Source of the DNA: Anaerolineaceae bacterium
GTDB taxonomy: Bacteria > Chloroflexota > Anaerolineae > Aggregatilineales > Phototrophicaceae
Direction: 5' to 3'
DNA: 64,000 bases
NCBI GenBank assembly: GCA_020634115.1
Contig: JACKCH010000011.1
Coordinates: forward strand, 558,001-622,000
Under the pieces are notes generated by a model. That model was not told the origin of the DNA. It was given only the letters and a program-made list of their open reading frames with translations, and did no database searches. The translations under genes were made by a program, and so were the position numbers. Position 1 is the stretch's first letter, and each line of letters starts with the position of its first letter. Shown here piece by piece: positions 52,852 through 61,365 of this stretch.

Positions 52852-53430
52852 ATGATTCTGAGAACATTTGTAATTGTTGGCCTTTTGGCCTTATTGGTCT
52901 TTCCTGCTATCGCACAGACCACACCCGCACCTGACCCGGTTCAAGCCTGCCAGCAGCTTATCCCAGAGGGTGCGCCTGGCCTGCTGGAACTCGACCCGCC
53001 GATGGTGAATATTGTCGCCCCGACCAGTGGCGAGGTTATCCAGGGTGACCAGGTGGCCGTGACTGTGGAGACCGAGAATTTTGTGCTGTCCAGCGAAAAT
53101 CACTGGCATGTCTGGGTGGATGGACAGCTTCAGGGCATGATTTACCAACCGGCGGCGGTGCTGAACCTGGAGCCAGGGACGCACCAGATTTGCGTCGCGC
53201 TGTCCAACGCGGCACATGGCACGGTCAGCAAGGCCACCGGCATCGAAATCGTTGTGGAACCTGCCGCACCCGGCGCACCGACTCCCACTGTCCCGGCGGT
53301 AGTAGGCGAGATCATCAACGAACCGCTGGTGGACATGGGGCAGATCGTTTTGCTGGTAGTGGGCGGCGTACTGGCGGGAATTGGCGGCTGGTGGGTTGGT
53401 CAGCGGTTGGGCAAGCGGCAACCATCGTAA
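52852..53430 (+). CDS. Exported membrane-anchored protein with DUF4399-like domain
   Basis: 192 residues from the ATG at 52852, with AAAGG 6 nt upstream just after the preceding stop. Signal peptide MILRTFVIVGLLALLVFPAI. The middle reads HWHVWVDGQLQGMIYQP and LEPGTHQICVALSNAAHGTV, like DUF4399-type His-containing beta domains. A C-terminal TM helix (IVLLVVGGVLAGIGGWWVG) with a basic tail anchors it. The conserved His residues hint at metal or ligand binding. Coupled to the PPC lipoprotein gene. Confidence 0.7.
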   Translation: MILRTFVIVGLLALLVFPAIAQTTPAPDPVQACQQLIPEGAPGLLELDPPMVNIVAPTSGEVIQGDQVAVTVETENFVLSSENHWHVWVDGQLQGMIYQPAAVLNLEPGTHQICVALSNAAHGTVSKATGIEIVVEPAAPGAPTPTVPAVVGEIINEPLVDMGQIVLLVVGGVLAGIGGWWVGQRLGKRQPS

Positions 53431-53514
53431 TTCCAGCACCAACTCCATTGGAGAGTACCGGATTTTGGTGTACACTATCCGCCATACTGCAAAAACATTC
53501 TGGAGATGAGTCAC

Positions 53515-53913
53515 ATGGCAACGGATTCCCGGACATGGTTTTATACCACCCCTGAACCGCGTCCTTATTATATTGAGGAACGGGTGAACCACACCCTATG
53601 GAAAAATCGCCTGCAAGGGCTGTTTATGAGCTGTACCCAGGCCGCTAATCCGGTGCAGATGGAAGGGACGTACCACGACCTACCGGTGACGTTCGAGTTT
53701 CAGCCGGGGAAATACTTCACGCTGCGTACCGCCCAGGAAGAAAAGGCGTTGGCCGGTGTGCTGCGCCAGATTCTGTTTATGAAGCCTGTGTTGACCTATA
53801 TTGACCCGGATGGAATGCACGTCATCGAGTGGCATACCGACGAGGGTGAAGATCGCTGGCGCGAAATCCAGGGAAACCCACAATACCAGGGGGCGCGGCG
53901 GCTGCGGAAGTAA
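53515..53913 (+). CDS. Conserved-looking hypothetical protein, 132 residues
   Basis: The start is set at the second ATG (53515), because GGAG lies 9 nt before it and directly abuts the first ATG. No signal peptide or TM helix. Rich in aromatic residues, for example TWFYTTPEPRPYYIEERVNH, with a C-terminal DGMHVIEWHTDEGEDRW. I do not recognise a family. Codon use matches the neighbours, which supports a real gene. Confidence 0.65.
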   Translation: MATDSRTWFYTTPEPRPYYIEERVNHTLWKNRLQGLFMSCTQAANPVQMEGTYHDLPVTFEFQPGKYFTLRTAQEEKALAGVLRQILFMKPVLTYIDPDGMHVIEWHTDEGEDRWREIQGNPQYQGARRLRK

Positions 53914-54046
53914 AGCCACTGCCGAATAGAATGTACCAACTGGGGCATGAGCAATCATGCCTCTTTTTATACGCCTTACTTGTGCCGGAACGCAAAAAAG
54001 CACTGCTTCGCAGCGCGGCATATGCGACTTTCCGGTTGGCCGTCTC

Positions 54047-54298
54047 TCAGTTCGACTCCGAGTCGGTTTCCGGCTCAGGTTCACACAGCGATTCATCCAG
54101 AATCACGATACTGCGGGCTGTACCCGGCTCACGGCTGATAAATCCCCGCGCCTCGAGTTTATCCAGGTGGCGATACAGGTTGCCGCCGGAAATAAAGCAG
54201 CCTTCCGAGATTTCGCGCAGGGTAGGCGAAAAGCCATGTTCCCGCCAGAAGTCGCAGATAAACCTGAGGACGGTGCGTTCGAGTTCGGTGTTGTTCAC
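54047..54298 (-). CDS. LexA-type winged-helix DNA-binding protein without peptidase domain
   Basis: 83 residues from a GTG start with GGAGG 4 nt upstream. It matches the LexA N-terminal DNA-binding domain: VLRFICDFWREHGFSPTLRE, then SGGNLYRHLDKLEARGFIS. The autocleavage (S24) domain is absent; the protein ends in an acidic tail EPEPETDSESN. It should bind DNA as a small repressor or anti-repressor. No damage-response genes are adjacent. Confidence 0.75.
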   Translation of the reverse strand: MNNTELERTVLRFICDFWREHGFSPTLREISEGCFISGGNLYRHLDKLEARGFISREPGTARSIVILDESLCEPEPETDSESN

Positions 54299-54626
54299 GC
54301 TGCCTCCATCGGTGTAACAAAATCTTAACCAGGAAATCAGCATACCACACAATAGAACAAAAATTCTACCTCTAAACGGTTCGGGTTTGATTAGAGTTCC
54401 GTTGAGAAGGCCTTTGCATGACTTTTGTACTGTCCGTTATCAGGGAAATCGTGCAACACAGGCCGTACCGGACTTGTGTATACACTAACCCGCTATTGCC
54501 GAAGCCGAATCGTTGTTATACTACAAAGATGAGCGCAATCCATGAGGATTTACGCAGTTGAAGGAAGGGTGTACCCCTGCCTGGAGAGTCAGATGCGTAA
54601 TTTCTATCCATTACAACGAGGGGACG
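54299..54626. other. Divergent promoter region, no gene
   Basis: About 330 AT-richer bases between the LexA-like gene and the SH3b-Excalibur gene. A TATACT hexamer lies about 110 bp before the latter's ATG, with a poor TTGCCG 15 bases upstream. Nothing else recognisable. Confidence 0.45.
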
Positions 54627-56309
54627 ATGCGAAAAACGGTATGCTGGTTCATCATCCTGCTGGTGACGTGGAGCCTGTCGGTCAGTGTGACACTGGCGCA
54701 GCCGCTGCCACACCCCACAGTTGAGATTCTCGTCAACCGGGATGGCGTGAATATCCGCCTGTTCCCGGCTATCGGCGCGGAAGTGGTTGGTTTTGTGAAT
54801 GCCGGATGGGTGACCCTGGCGGACGCCCGCAGCCCGGACAACCAATGGGTTCGGGTGGATTTTAACGGTCAGGAAGGCTGGATTGGCGTCGCTGTTATCA
54901 ACATATTTGGCGATATCAACAGTCTGACCGTAGCCGACCCGCGTACGATTCCGTATGGTGGTTTTGATAGCCCTCGTTCCGGGCCGTCGGATGCCAGCAG
55001 CGCCATTATCGGACGGCTGGCGTTAAGCGGGCTGCGGCTGCGGGCTGGCCCCAGTACGGCCTACCCCGTGCTGGCGAATCCGCTGCGCTATTCGGAGTTT
55101 CCGCTGCTGGGGCGTACCGCGAATAACGCCTGGTTGCAGGTGAATTTTGAAGGCACACTCGGTTGGGTCGCGGCGCAGTGGGTCGAAATCCAGGGTGGAC
55201 ACAGCATTGTCGAACTACCGATTGACGGCGTAGTTGCCTCCGGGCCGCCGACTTCTGCCGATACCGAAGACAACTATTTCGCTACGCTGCGGCTGATGCT
55301 GGATCGGGTCAATATCGCGCAAACGTCGCTGGACGCGATTCGTTCCACCTGGACAACGGTGGCGCTCGGCCAGCGGGCGGCCTGTACCCCGTTCCCGCCA
55401 CGCCCCAGTGACATCAACATCGCCAATCCCCTGCTAGCGGCGTTTTATCCCACGCTGAACCCGCTGCAAACCGATTTCAATATCGCTATGTCGAATGTTC
55501 GGTTGGCGATTGACCTGTGGATTGAAGCGTGCAGCCAGCGCACATTGAACTCGAATGCGGTGGTGGGACAGGCGACGGTTGAAGGTGCGCTCAACGCGAT
55601 TCAGATCGCGGATGGGCAGTTTGCCGACCTACGACGACGCCTGAACGAATTGATTCCGCCGCTGCTCGAAGTCGGCGCGGATCAATGTCTGTTCACGTTC
55701 CAGGGAAAATCCGACGTTTTGCAGCGGATTACGGTTGGTGAGGTCGTGCTGGATTCTCTCACGCCGCGCAAAACCTCGGTGGGTTACTGTTTTGACGCAA
55801 ATACCACCCAGTCGCTGCGGTTTGAGGTGTTGCAGTTGAACGGAAATATCAGGCCGCTGTTGGCGGTCAGCCTGTTCGACAACCCATCGAGCTTCCTGGC
55901 GGTGGGGCGTGGCACGGGTGACCCATTGCTGACGGTGGCGCCGGTAACGATTACGATGGATGGGGTGTATCTGCTGATTCTGAGTGACATCAGCGAAGAC
56001 CAGCCCGACCCGGTGAACGGGGACTATGCCCTGCTCATCAGCAACATCGCCGGGGCGATTGTCTCTGGGCCGGGCCTGAGCATTGACCCAACCACCGGGC
56101 AATTGGTCGTGAATCCGGTGGTCTTCCAGCCGACTGCACCGCCGATAGCCACTCCTGGCAGTGGTGTCGCCTGTCCATCTACGGCCTTTACCTGTCAGCA
56201 GTTGTTCTCGTGCGCAGAAGCGCAGGCTTGCCTGGCGGCGGGAAACTTCAGCCTTGACCCAGATGCCGACGGTATTCCGTGCGAGGAAAACCTGTGTACG
56301 GGCAACTAA
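54627..56309 (+). CDS. Secreted protein with two SH3b domains and a C-terminal Excalibur domain
   Basis: 560 residues from the ATG at 54627 (GAGGGG upstream). Signal peptide MRKTVCWFIILLVTWSLSVS, cleavage near LAQP. Two bacterial SH3 domains follow: DGVNIRLFPAIGAEVVGFV and SGLRLRAGPSTAYPVLANPL. The middle (about 220-360) is mainly helical, then comes a PPC-like beta region. The C-terminus is an Excalibur calcium-binding domain with paired Cys and DPDADGIPCE. Excalibur domains occur on surface-exposed nucleases and wall proteins, but no nuclease motif is present here. Likely a calcium-stabilised cell-wall protein. Confidence 0.85.
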   Translation: MRKTVCWFIILLVTWSLSVSVTLAQPLPHPTVEILVNRDGVNIRLFPAIGAEVVGFVNAGWVTLADARSPDNQWVRVDFNGQEGWIGVAVINIFGDINSLTVADPRTIPYGGFDSPRSGPSDASSAIIGRLALSGLRLRAGPSTAYPVLANPLRYSEFPLLGRTANNAWLQVNFEGTLGWVAAQWVEIQGGHSIVELPIDGVVASGPPTSADTEDNYFATLRLMLDRVNIAQTSLDAIRSTWTTVALGQRAACTPFPPRPSDINIANPLLAAFYPTLNPLQTDFNIAMSNVRLAIDLWIEACSQRTLNSNAVVGQATVEGALNAIQIADGQFADLRRRLNELIPPLLEVGADQCLFTFQGKSDVLQRITVGEVVLDSLTPRKTSVGYCFDANTTQSLRFEVLQLNGNIRPLLAVSLFDNPSSFLAVGRGTGDPLLTVAPVTITMDGVYLLILSDISEDQPDPVNGDYALLISNIAGAIVSGPGLSIDPTTGQLVVNPVVFQPTAPPIATPGSGVACPSTAFTCQQLFSCAEAQACLAAGNFSLDPDADGIPCEENLCTGN

Positions 56310-56406
56310 TCAGGCCAGATTAGCAACTTAGCGCAAGGGCGGGGTGTTGAACTCCGCCCTTTGTCGTTCCAGGCAGTATTCTTACATGTAGAGGCCAGAG
56401 CAACCA

Positions 56407-56583
56407 CATCAAATTTATTTTATACAAAGTAATCTTTTCTGACCCCTCCCTAACCCGCCCCGTAAACGGGGCGGGGACTGGTCAAGCAGGATCAACAAGT
56501 CGCCCCCGCTGGTGAGGGAGATTGAGAGGGGGTAAAAGAGCCAGAAGCGTACATAAACATGCAATTCCCATTTTGAAGTAATC
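56407..56583 (-). repeat. Dispersed ~165-bp intergenic repeat, copy C (inverted)
   Basis: Read on the minus strand it follows copy A: GATTACTTCAAAATGGG, CCCCCTCTCAATCTCCCTC, GGGGGCGACTTGTT, palindrome CCCGCCCCGTTTACGGGGCG, and a tail GGTCAGAAAAG ... ATAAATTTGATG. Confidence 0.8.
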
Positions 56584-56607
56584 GCCCTGTTGTACAGGCA
56601 TCCCATC

Positions 56608-57435
56608 ATGACCAACACCCTACACCATTACCTGAATCACTGGTCACTCGCCACGCCGGAACTGCTGGCGGAGACGTTCACCAGCACCGTATACACCGTG
56701 CGTGCGGACAGCGCGACGGCGGTGCTGAAACTGCTCAAGCCGGTAGGTATCTTTGACGAAAGCGCCGGGGCGGTGGCGCTTGGCTGTTTCAACGGCCAGG
56801 GGGCAGTGCGCCTGCTGCGCCAGGATGCCGGGGCGCATTTGCTGGAATACGCTGCCGGAGACGATCTACTCCCACTGGTACGGCGCGGGGACGATGACGC
56901 CGCGACGGTCATCATCGCCGGAGTCCTCAATCAGTTACATGCCGCCTATGCCGGGCCACCGCCGGAGGGCCTGCGCCCATTGCGGCGCTGGTTTCGTGGG
57001 CTGTTTGCTAAGGCTGATGCAGATACCCAGGCGGGCAGTCATTCAATCTACGTCCGTGCCGCACAGGTGGCGGAAAGGCTGTTGGCACATCCCCGCGAGG
57101 AGTGCGTGCTGCATGGCGACATCCACCACGCTAATATCCGGCGAAGTGAACGCGGCTGGCTGGCTTACGATCCCAAAGGACTGTACGGCGAACGAACCTA
57201 CGACGCGGCGAACACCGTCTGTAACCCGATTGACCTGCCGGAACTCGTAGCGGATGAGAAGCGGCTGCTGCGGACGGTTGCCTTGTTAGCGGAACACCTG
57301 GAGATAGAGCGGGCGCGGCTGCTGGCGTTTGTGTATGCTTACGCTGCGCTGAGCGCCAGTTGGTCGCTGGAAGACGGCGACGACCCGGCGTTGGCACTGC
57401 GCGTGGCGGAACTCGTTGAGCCGCACCTCGGCTAA
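56608..57435 (+). CDS. Aminoglycoside/hydroxyurea phosphotransferase-like kinase
   Basis: 275 residues from the ATG at 56608. Kinase-like fold: AVLKLLKP with the ATP-binding Lys, the catalytic loop VLHGDIHHANI and the metal-site Asp in WLAYDPKGLYGERTYDAAN. This pattern fits the streptomycin 6-kinase/hydroxyurea kinase group (PF04655-like). Chromosomal members of environmental bacteria may act on small metabolites rather than drugs. No resistance genes are adjacent. Repeat copy C lies directly upstream. Confidence 0.88.
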   Translation: MTNTLHHYLNHWSLATPELLAETFTSTVYTVRADSATAVLKLLKPVGIFDESAGAVALGCFNGQGAVRLLRQDAGAHLLEYAAGDDLLPLVRRGDDDAATVIIAGVLNQLHAAYAGPPPEGLRPLRRWFRGLFAKADADTQAGSHSIYVRAAQVAERLLAHPREECVLHGDIHHANIRRSERGWLAYDPKGLYGERTYDAANTVCNPIDLPELVADEKRLLRTVALLAEHLEIERARLLAFVYAYAALSASWSLEDGDDPALALRVAELVEPHLG

Positions 57436-57442
57436 ACAAAAA

Positions 57443-57470
57443 GCGAGACTCCCCTGGTGGGAAGCCTCGC
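57443..57470 (-). terminator. Rho-independent terminator of the serine protease gene
   Basis: On the minus strand GCGAG...CTCGC with an inner CCC/GGG pairing forms a long stem and is followed by TTTTTG. It lies 30 bp past the protease stop. Confidence 0.8.
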
Positions 57471-57499
57471 AAGATTGCTTCAATGTCGAAAATCAGGTG

Positions 57500-58312
57500 T
57501 TATTGCGGGAAGATACCGAATGTCGCCAGCCAATCCAGTGACCAGGAACGGTCAACACGGAAGACGCCACCCGTACCGGCACAGTTGCCATTGACGCCGA
57601 AGGAAGTCACGCCGCCGACCACGTTGGAGGTGCCGATGAAGTTCGGGCCGCCGGAGTCGCCGAAGCAGGTGCCGCCGGAATTAGCGTTATTGGACAGCAG
57701 CAGGGAGAAATCGCCTGTGAAGCCCGGCACGTTGATCTGGATCAGGTGCGGGTACGCTACCATCCGAACGCGCACATTGTTTTCCTTCCAGGCTGCCGCA
57801 TCCGGGAAGCTCTGCTGCAAACCATAACCCACTGCTGTGAAGCCGGTATCCTGCCGACCGCGCTGCGTTTTCAGGCTGTCCAGCACGTTAAGGGCGGGCA
57901 GTTCACCATATTCATCCATCATAACCGGGTGATCCAGCACAACGACACCCAGGTCACGCACAAAGAAGGCATTGGGGTTGTAGTCCGGGTGGGTGTAGGG
58001 CGTTCCACCAACATCACCAGTGAAAGGATAACCGTTGGCTGGGATGCCGGATTCCACGTCAGCATCGAACCAGATTTCGACATGTGCCGCCGGTTCCTCG
58101 GTGCAGTGTCCCGCCGTCAGGAAAAGGGTCGGGGAAAGCAGTGTGCCGGTACAGCGCCACATTGGGGCGCCGTCAGCGTCCTGTGCGACCATCAAACCGA
58201 CAAAGGGATGCCCTTCACCGTCCAGTTCGCCATTCTTAATTGCCGCTACAGGCGTAAGTGCAACTGCTGCAATAACCATAACGAGCAAAACAAAAAGCAA
58301 CTTCTTATACAC
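57500..58312 (-). CDS. Secreted trypsin-like serine protease (S1 family)
   Basis: 270 residues from a GTG start (GGAGG 8 nt upstream). Signal peptide MYKKLLFVLLVMVIAAVALT. Triad: His in LFLTAGHC, Asp in VRDLGVVVLD, Ser in CFGDSGGPNF. All three are intact and two Cys pairs are possible. Trypsin-fold enzymes with GDSGGP are rarer in bacteria than subtilases. It is probably an exported protease acting outside the cell. Own terminator, so monocistronic. Confidence 0.93.
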   Translation of the reverse strand: MYKKLLFVLLVMVIAAVALTPVAAIKNGELDGEGHPFVGLMVAQDADGAPMWRCTGTLLSPTLFLTAGHCTEEPAAHVEIWFDADVESGIPANGYPFTGDVGGTPYTHPDYNPNAFFVRDLGVVVLDHPVMMDEYGELPALNVLDSLKTQRGRQDTGFTAVGYGLQQSFPDAAAWKENNVRVRMVAYPHLIQINVPGFTGDFSLLLSNNANSGGTCFGDSGGPNFIGTSNVVGGVTSFGVNGNCAGTGGVFRVDRSWSLDWLATFGIFPQ

Positions 58313-58586
58313 GATAAACTCCTCCTAATTGAGCTTTAGATATCTACACAGTGAACGCCTGACCCATGCCTAGCGTCAATGCTTCTCTGAGTGTATATAT
58401 TATATTGCGGATATAAAGAATATTACAAAAGGAAATGATTTGTGTAAATTTACACAATCGCCTGATTTAATTTATCCTTAACGCTGAGTTGGTGGTATGA
58501 TGGGGTCAGAAGGAGGTTGGGGCTTCTGGTAGGAAAAATAATCATTGTGGATGACGTATCTTAACCTGAAATTAAACATTTCGCGC
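58313..58586. other. Divergent intergenic region, AT-rich
   Basis: AT-rich sequence upstream of the protease and Nudix genes, with TATATTATATT-like stretches near 58395-58405. No coding frame of note. Confidence 0.45.
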
Positions 58587-58614
58587 TTGACGCGCCTGGA
58601 ATGTCTGCTATAGT
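58587..58614 (+). promoter_or_regulatory. Promoter of the Nudix gene
   Basis: TTGACG (58587-58592), 16 bases, TATAGT (58609-58614). It leaves a leader of about 110 bases before the ATG. Confidence 0.65.
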
Positions 58615-58728
58615 ACCCACCGTTTTGCCAGTGGTCAACACTGACGATTGGGCGACCCGCACAAATGGCCGTCCACACCTGTTTTTGCTACGGTGGCGTG
58701 TCATACAAGTTAAGACGAGAAACAAACG

Positions 58729-59208
58729 ATGATGCCAATCACGCTTGAAAAACATATCGAAAGTCCCATTATCCAACGGGTTCGTGCCATCCTGCTTACG
58801 GAACGCGGCACACTGCTGTTTATCAAGCGTGTCAAACCCGGCAGCGCGCCGTACTGGGTTGCACCTGGTGGCGGCGTAGAGCAGTATGACCCGCAGTTGG
58901 TGGATGCGCTGCATCGTGAGTTGTGCGAGGAACTCGGCGCGACGGTAGAGGTTGTTCAGACCGGGTTCATCCTCAAACATGAAAAAGCGGGCAAGAACCT
59001 GGAGGAACATTTCTTCATCTGCCGTCTGGTGGATTATGACCTTGACCTGCGGCATGGCCCGGAATTTGATGACCCGTCACGGGGCGAATACATCCCGGCG
59101 GAAATCCCGTTGGATGTCGCCGCGCTGAAGGCCATCAACATGAAGACGATTGAATTGCAGGACTGGCTGGTAGAGCATCTGCCTGATTTGCGCCAACTGG
59201 CCGGATAA
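58729..59208 (+). CDS. Nudix hydrolase
   Basis: 159 residues; a second ATG one codon later is possible. The Nudix box is present with a slightly long start: GGGVEQYD followed by ALHRELCEELGATVEV, giving the REL-CEEL metal-binding core. It cleaves a nucleoside diphosphate linked to another group; the substrate is not predictable. The gene has a clear promoter and terminator of its own. Confidence 0.92.
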   Translation: MMPITLEKHIESPIIQRVRAILLTERGTLLFIKRVKPGSAPYWVAPGGGVEQYDPQLVDALHRELCEELGATVEVVQTGFILKHEKAGKNLEEHFFICRLVDYDLDLRHGPEFDDPSRGEYIPAEIPLDVAALKAINMKTIELQDWLVEHLPDLRQLAG

Positions 59209-59234
59209 ACTGTCACCTACTGCTATATCCACAG

Positions 59235-59261
59235 GGGCAGCCTTCGGGCTGTCCTTTTTTT
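59235..59261 (+). terminator. Rho-independent terminator of the Nudix gene
   Basis: GGGCAGCC, loop TTCG, GGCTGTCC (8 bp, one G-T pair), followed directly by seven T. Textbook form. It also resembles the short hairpin class found elsewhere in the window. Confidence 0.9.
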
Positions 59262-59375
59262 ACCACCTACAGACTTTCAGGCGCTTTTCGCCTATAATCG
59301 CAGTAGGGTAGGAGCATACCGCGGGCGTGATAAAACGCTACCGTTACAAACGGATTCAGGGGAAAACGAGTAACA

Positions 59376-59822
59376 ATGGGCTACTTCATGCGCTATATCA
59401 CCACCAGCGAAGCGGCGATTACGCTGCCCATCATCGCGTCGGCGCTTACCCCGGCCTACACGCTGCACTATGAGCAGGTGGACGACATTGCCGATCTGCT
59501 GCTGGGGGAGACGTTCTGTGGGACGCTGGAGATCAATCGTGCCGGAGAGGACATCTTTGAGGATGACCGGCATGAGTTCCGCGAGATGGTGGGTGACGGC
59601 GCAACTGAGGCTGAACGCCGGGTGCTGGCTGTCCTGGAAAATGCCTGTGCCATCATCGCCGCCGAAGTGTTCTGGGAAGACACGGACTCCGAGGCAGTGC
59701 TGGCCCGGATTGACCCGCTGTGGAATTGGCTGTTTGCGCACTACCCCGGCCTGCTGCAAGCCGATAACGAGGGATTTTACGATGCCAGCGGGCTGATTGT
59801 CGAACGGAATTTTATGCTATAG
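59376..59822 (+). CDS. Hypothetical protein, 148 residues
   Basis: ATG at 59376, with another ATG four codons later (MRYITTSEAAITLP). No signal peptide. The sequence is acidic, with DDIADLLLGETF and EDIFEDDRHEFREMVGDG, and mixed helix-strand in character. No family recognised. Codon use agrees with neighbours. Repeat copy D follows its stop. Confidence 0.65.
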   Translation: MGYFMRYITTSEAAITLPIIASALTPAYTLHYEQVDDIADLLLGETFCGTLEINRAGEDIFEDDRHEFREMVGDGATEAERRVLAVLENACAIIAAEVFWEDTDSEAVLARIDPLWNWLFAHYPGLLQADNEGFYDASGLIVERNFML

Positions 59823-59837
59823 CGGGTGCTGGTTCCC

Positions 59838-60011
59838 CATTTGTCCTATGATGCGAAATTACTTTCCAACCCCTCCCCAACCCTCCCCGCAAACGGGGCG
59901 GGAGTCGGTCAAACGGGGCCAACAAGTCTCCCCTGCTGGCGGGGGAGATTTAGAGGGGGTTCAAAAGCCCAAAAGCATACACAAACACCAAATTTCTATT
60001 TCGATGCAACC
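59838..60011 (-). repeat. Dispersed ~165-bp intergenic repeat, copy D (inverted)
   Basis: On the minus strand: GGTTGCATCGAAATAGAAAT, CCCCCTCTAAATCTCCCCC, GCCAGCAGGGGAGACTTGTT, palindrome CCCGCCCCGTTTGCGGGG, then a tail that departs from copies A and C. Confidence 0.8.
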
Positions 60012-60052
60012 GGCCTGTAATCAACGTATCCTGATTTTACTTTAATAGCCTC

Positions 60053-61195
60053 ATGTCCACACCGATCCTGTTCGCATCCAGTTACACCGACCTGGGCGGC
60101 GGCGAAACCGCGCTCCTGACGCTGGCGCACGCCCTCGACCCGGCCCGGTTTCTGCCCCACCTGCTGGTTCCCCGTGAAGGCCAGCTTCCTGTCGGCTGGC
60201 GTGAGGCCGGTTGGCCGGTGCATGTCCTCCCCTATCGCGGCACGACGGTCCATTTCATCCCGGCACTGTGGGCGCAACTGCCCATCACCCGTAAAATCGA
60301 GAGTCTCATCCGTGAACACAGGATTCAGGCCGCGCACAGCGACTACCACACCCTGCCGATACTTCTCCCGGCGGCACGTCGGGCCGGTATCCCGGCGCTG
60401 TGGACGTGTATGGGCTGGTGGTTCCGGCCTAAGCCCTGGCAGCGCGGGTTTTTCCGGCGCAGTGCGGCCACATTTGCCCACTCCCAGTCTATCAAAGCCG
60501 GTTTCCTGGGGCAGCCGCCGTTCATGCCACCAGAACGGGTGGAGGTGCTGTATCCCGGCGTGGATACGCGCCGCTTTCACCCGGCGGTAAATGGGGCAGC
60601 AGTGCGGGCAGAGGCCGGAATCGCCCCGGATGCCCCGGTGGTGGCGTTAATTGCCCGATTCCAGGATGTCAAAGGGCATGATGTGTTCCAGGCGATGGCG
60701 CGGCAGGTCGCGGAGCAAATCCCCGAAGCTCGCTTCATCGTGGCCGGGGAGAACACGCAAACCAGCGCCGATAACGTCTACAAACAGCGTATCCTGGCGG
60801 CGGCGGAGGGAGACTTGCTACTACAACCGCGACTGAAGTATCTTGGTTTCCGCCCGGATGTGGAGAACGTCATCGGTGCGGCAGATGTGGTGGTGTGCAG
60901 TTCGCGCTTCGAGAGTTACGGCGTGGTCAATATCGAGGCGATGGCCTGCGGTAAACCCGTCGTCAGCACGAATCATGGCGGGCCAGCGGAAACCGTGCTG
61001 GATGGCGAAACCGGGTACCTGGTCAAGTCCGGTGATGCCGCCGGATTCGCGGCGCGGGTGGTTGAACTGCTGCGCGACCCGGCTTTGCGAGAACACATGG
61101 GCGCGGCTGGGCGGGCGCGGGTTGAAGCGCAGTTTTCCGCCGAATCGAACGGCCAACAGTTCACCCGGACACTGGAACGGGTACTGGGTGATTAA
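60053..61195 (+). CDS. Glycosyltransferase family 4
   Basis: 380 residues. GT-B fold: N-terminal acceptor domain beginning SYTDLGGGETALLTLAHAL, C-terminal donor domain with VVALIARFQDVKGHDVF, the EX7E motif SRFESYGVVNIEAMACG and TNHGGPAETV. No TM helix, so it acts at the cytoplasmic membrane face or in the cytosol, adding a sugar to a lipid or polysaccharide precursor. It stands alone, not in a polysaccharide cluster. Confidence 0.93.
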   Translation: MSTPILFASSYTDLGGGETALLTLAHALDPARFLPHLLVPREGQLPVGWREAGWPVHVLPYRGTTVHFIPALWAQLPITRKIESLIREHRIQAAHSDYHTLPILLPAARRAGIPALWTCMGWWFRPKPWQRGFFRRSAATFAHSQSIKAGFLGQPPFMPPERVEVLYPGVDTRRFHPAVNGAAVRAEAGIAPDAPVVALIARFQDVKGHDVFQAMARQVAEQIPEARFIVAGENTQTSADNVYKQRILAAAEGDLLLQPRLKYLGFRPDVENVIGAADVVVCSSRFESYGVVNIEAMACGKPVVSTNHGGPAETVLDGETGYLVKSGDAAGFAARVVELLRDPALREHMGAAGRARVEAQFSAESNGQQFTRTLERVLGD

Positions 61196-61232
61196 GCAGC
61201 ATCAGCACTGACTTCTACTGCCAGCGGATGTA

Positions 61233-61261
61233 TTGTCAGACTACCAGCTTGTCGTTATACT
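61233..61261 (+). promoter_or_regulatory. Promoter of the LysM-TIR receptor gene
   Basis: TTGTCA (61233-61238), 17 bases, TATACT (61256-61261). It leaves a leader of about 95 bases. Confidence 0.6.
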
Positions 61262-61365
61262 CCACATCATATTGTATTGAACCGTAATTATTGAAGATCG
61301 TATTCTGCGCGTTGCCTGAGATGTGTGCCGTGTTTCCTTAGTGCAGTATGGCATGAGGAATCGTG

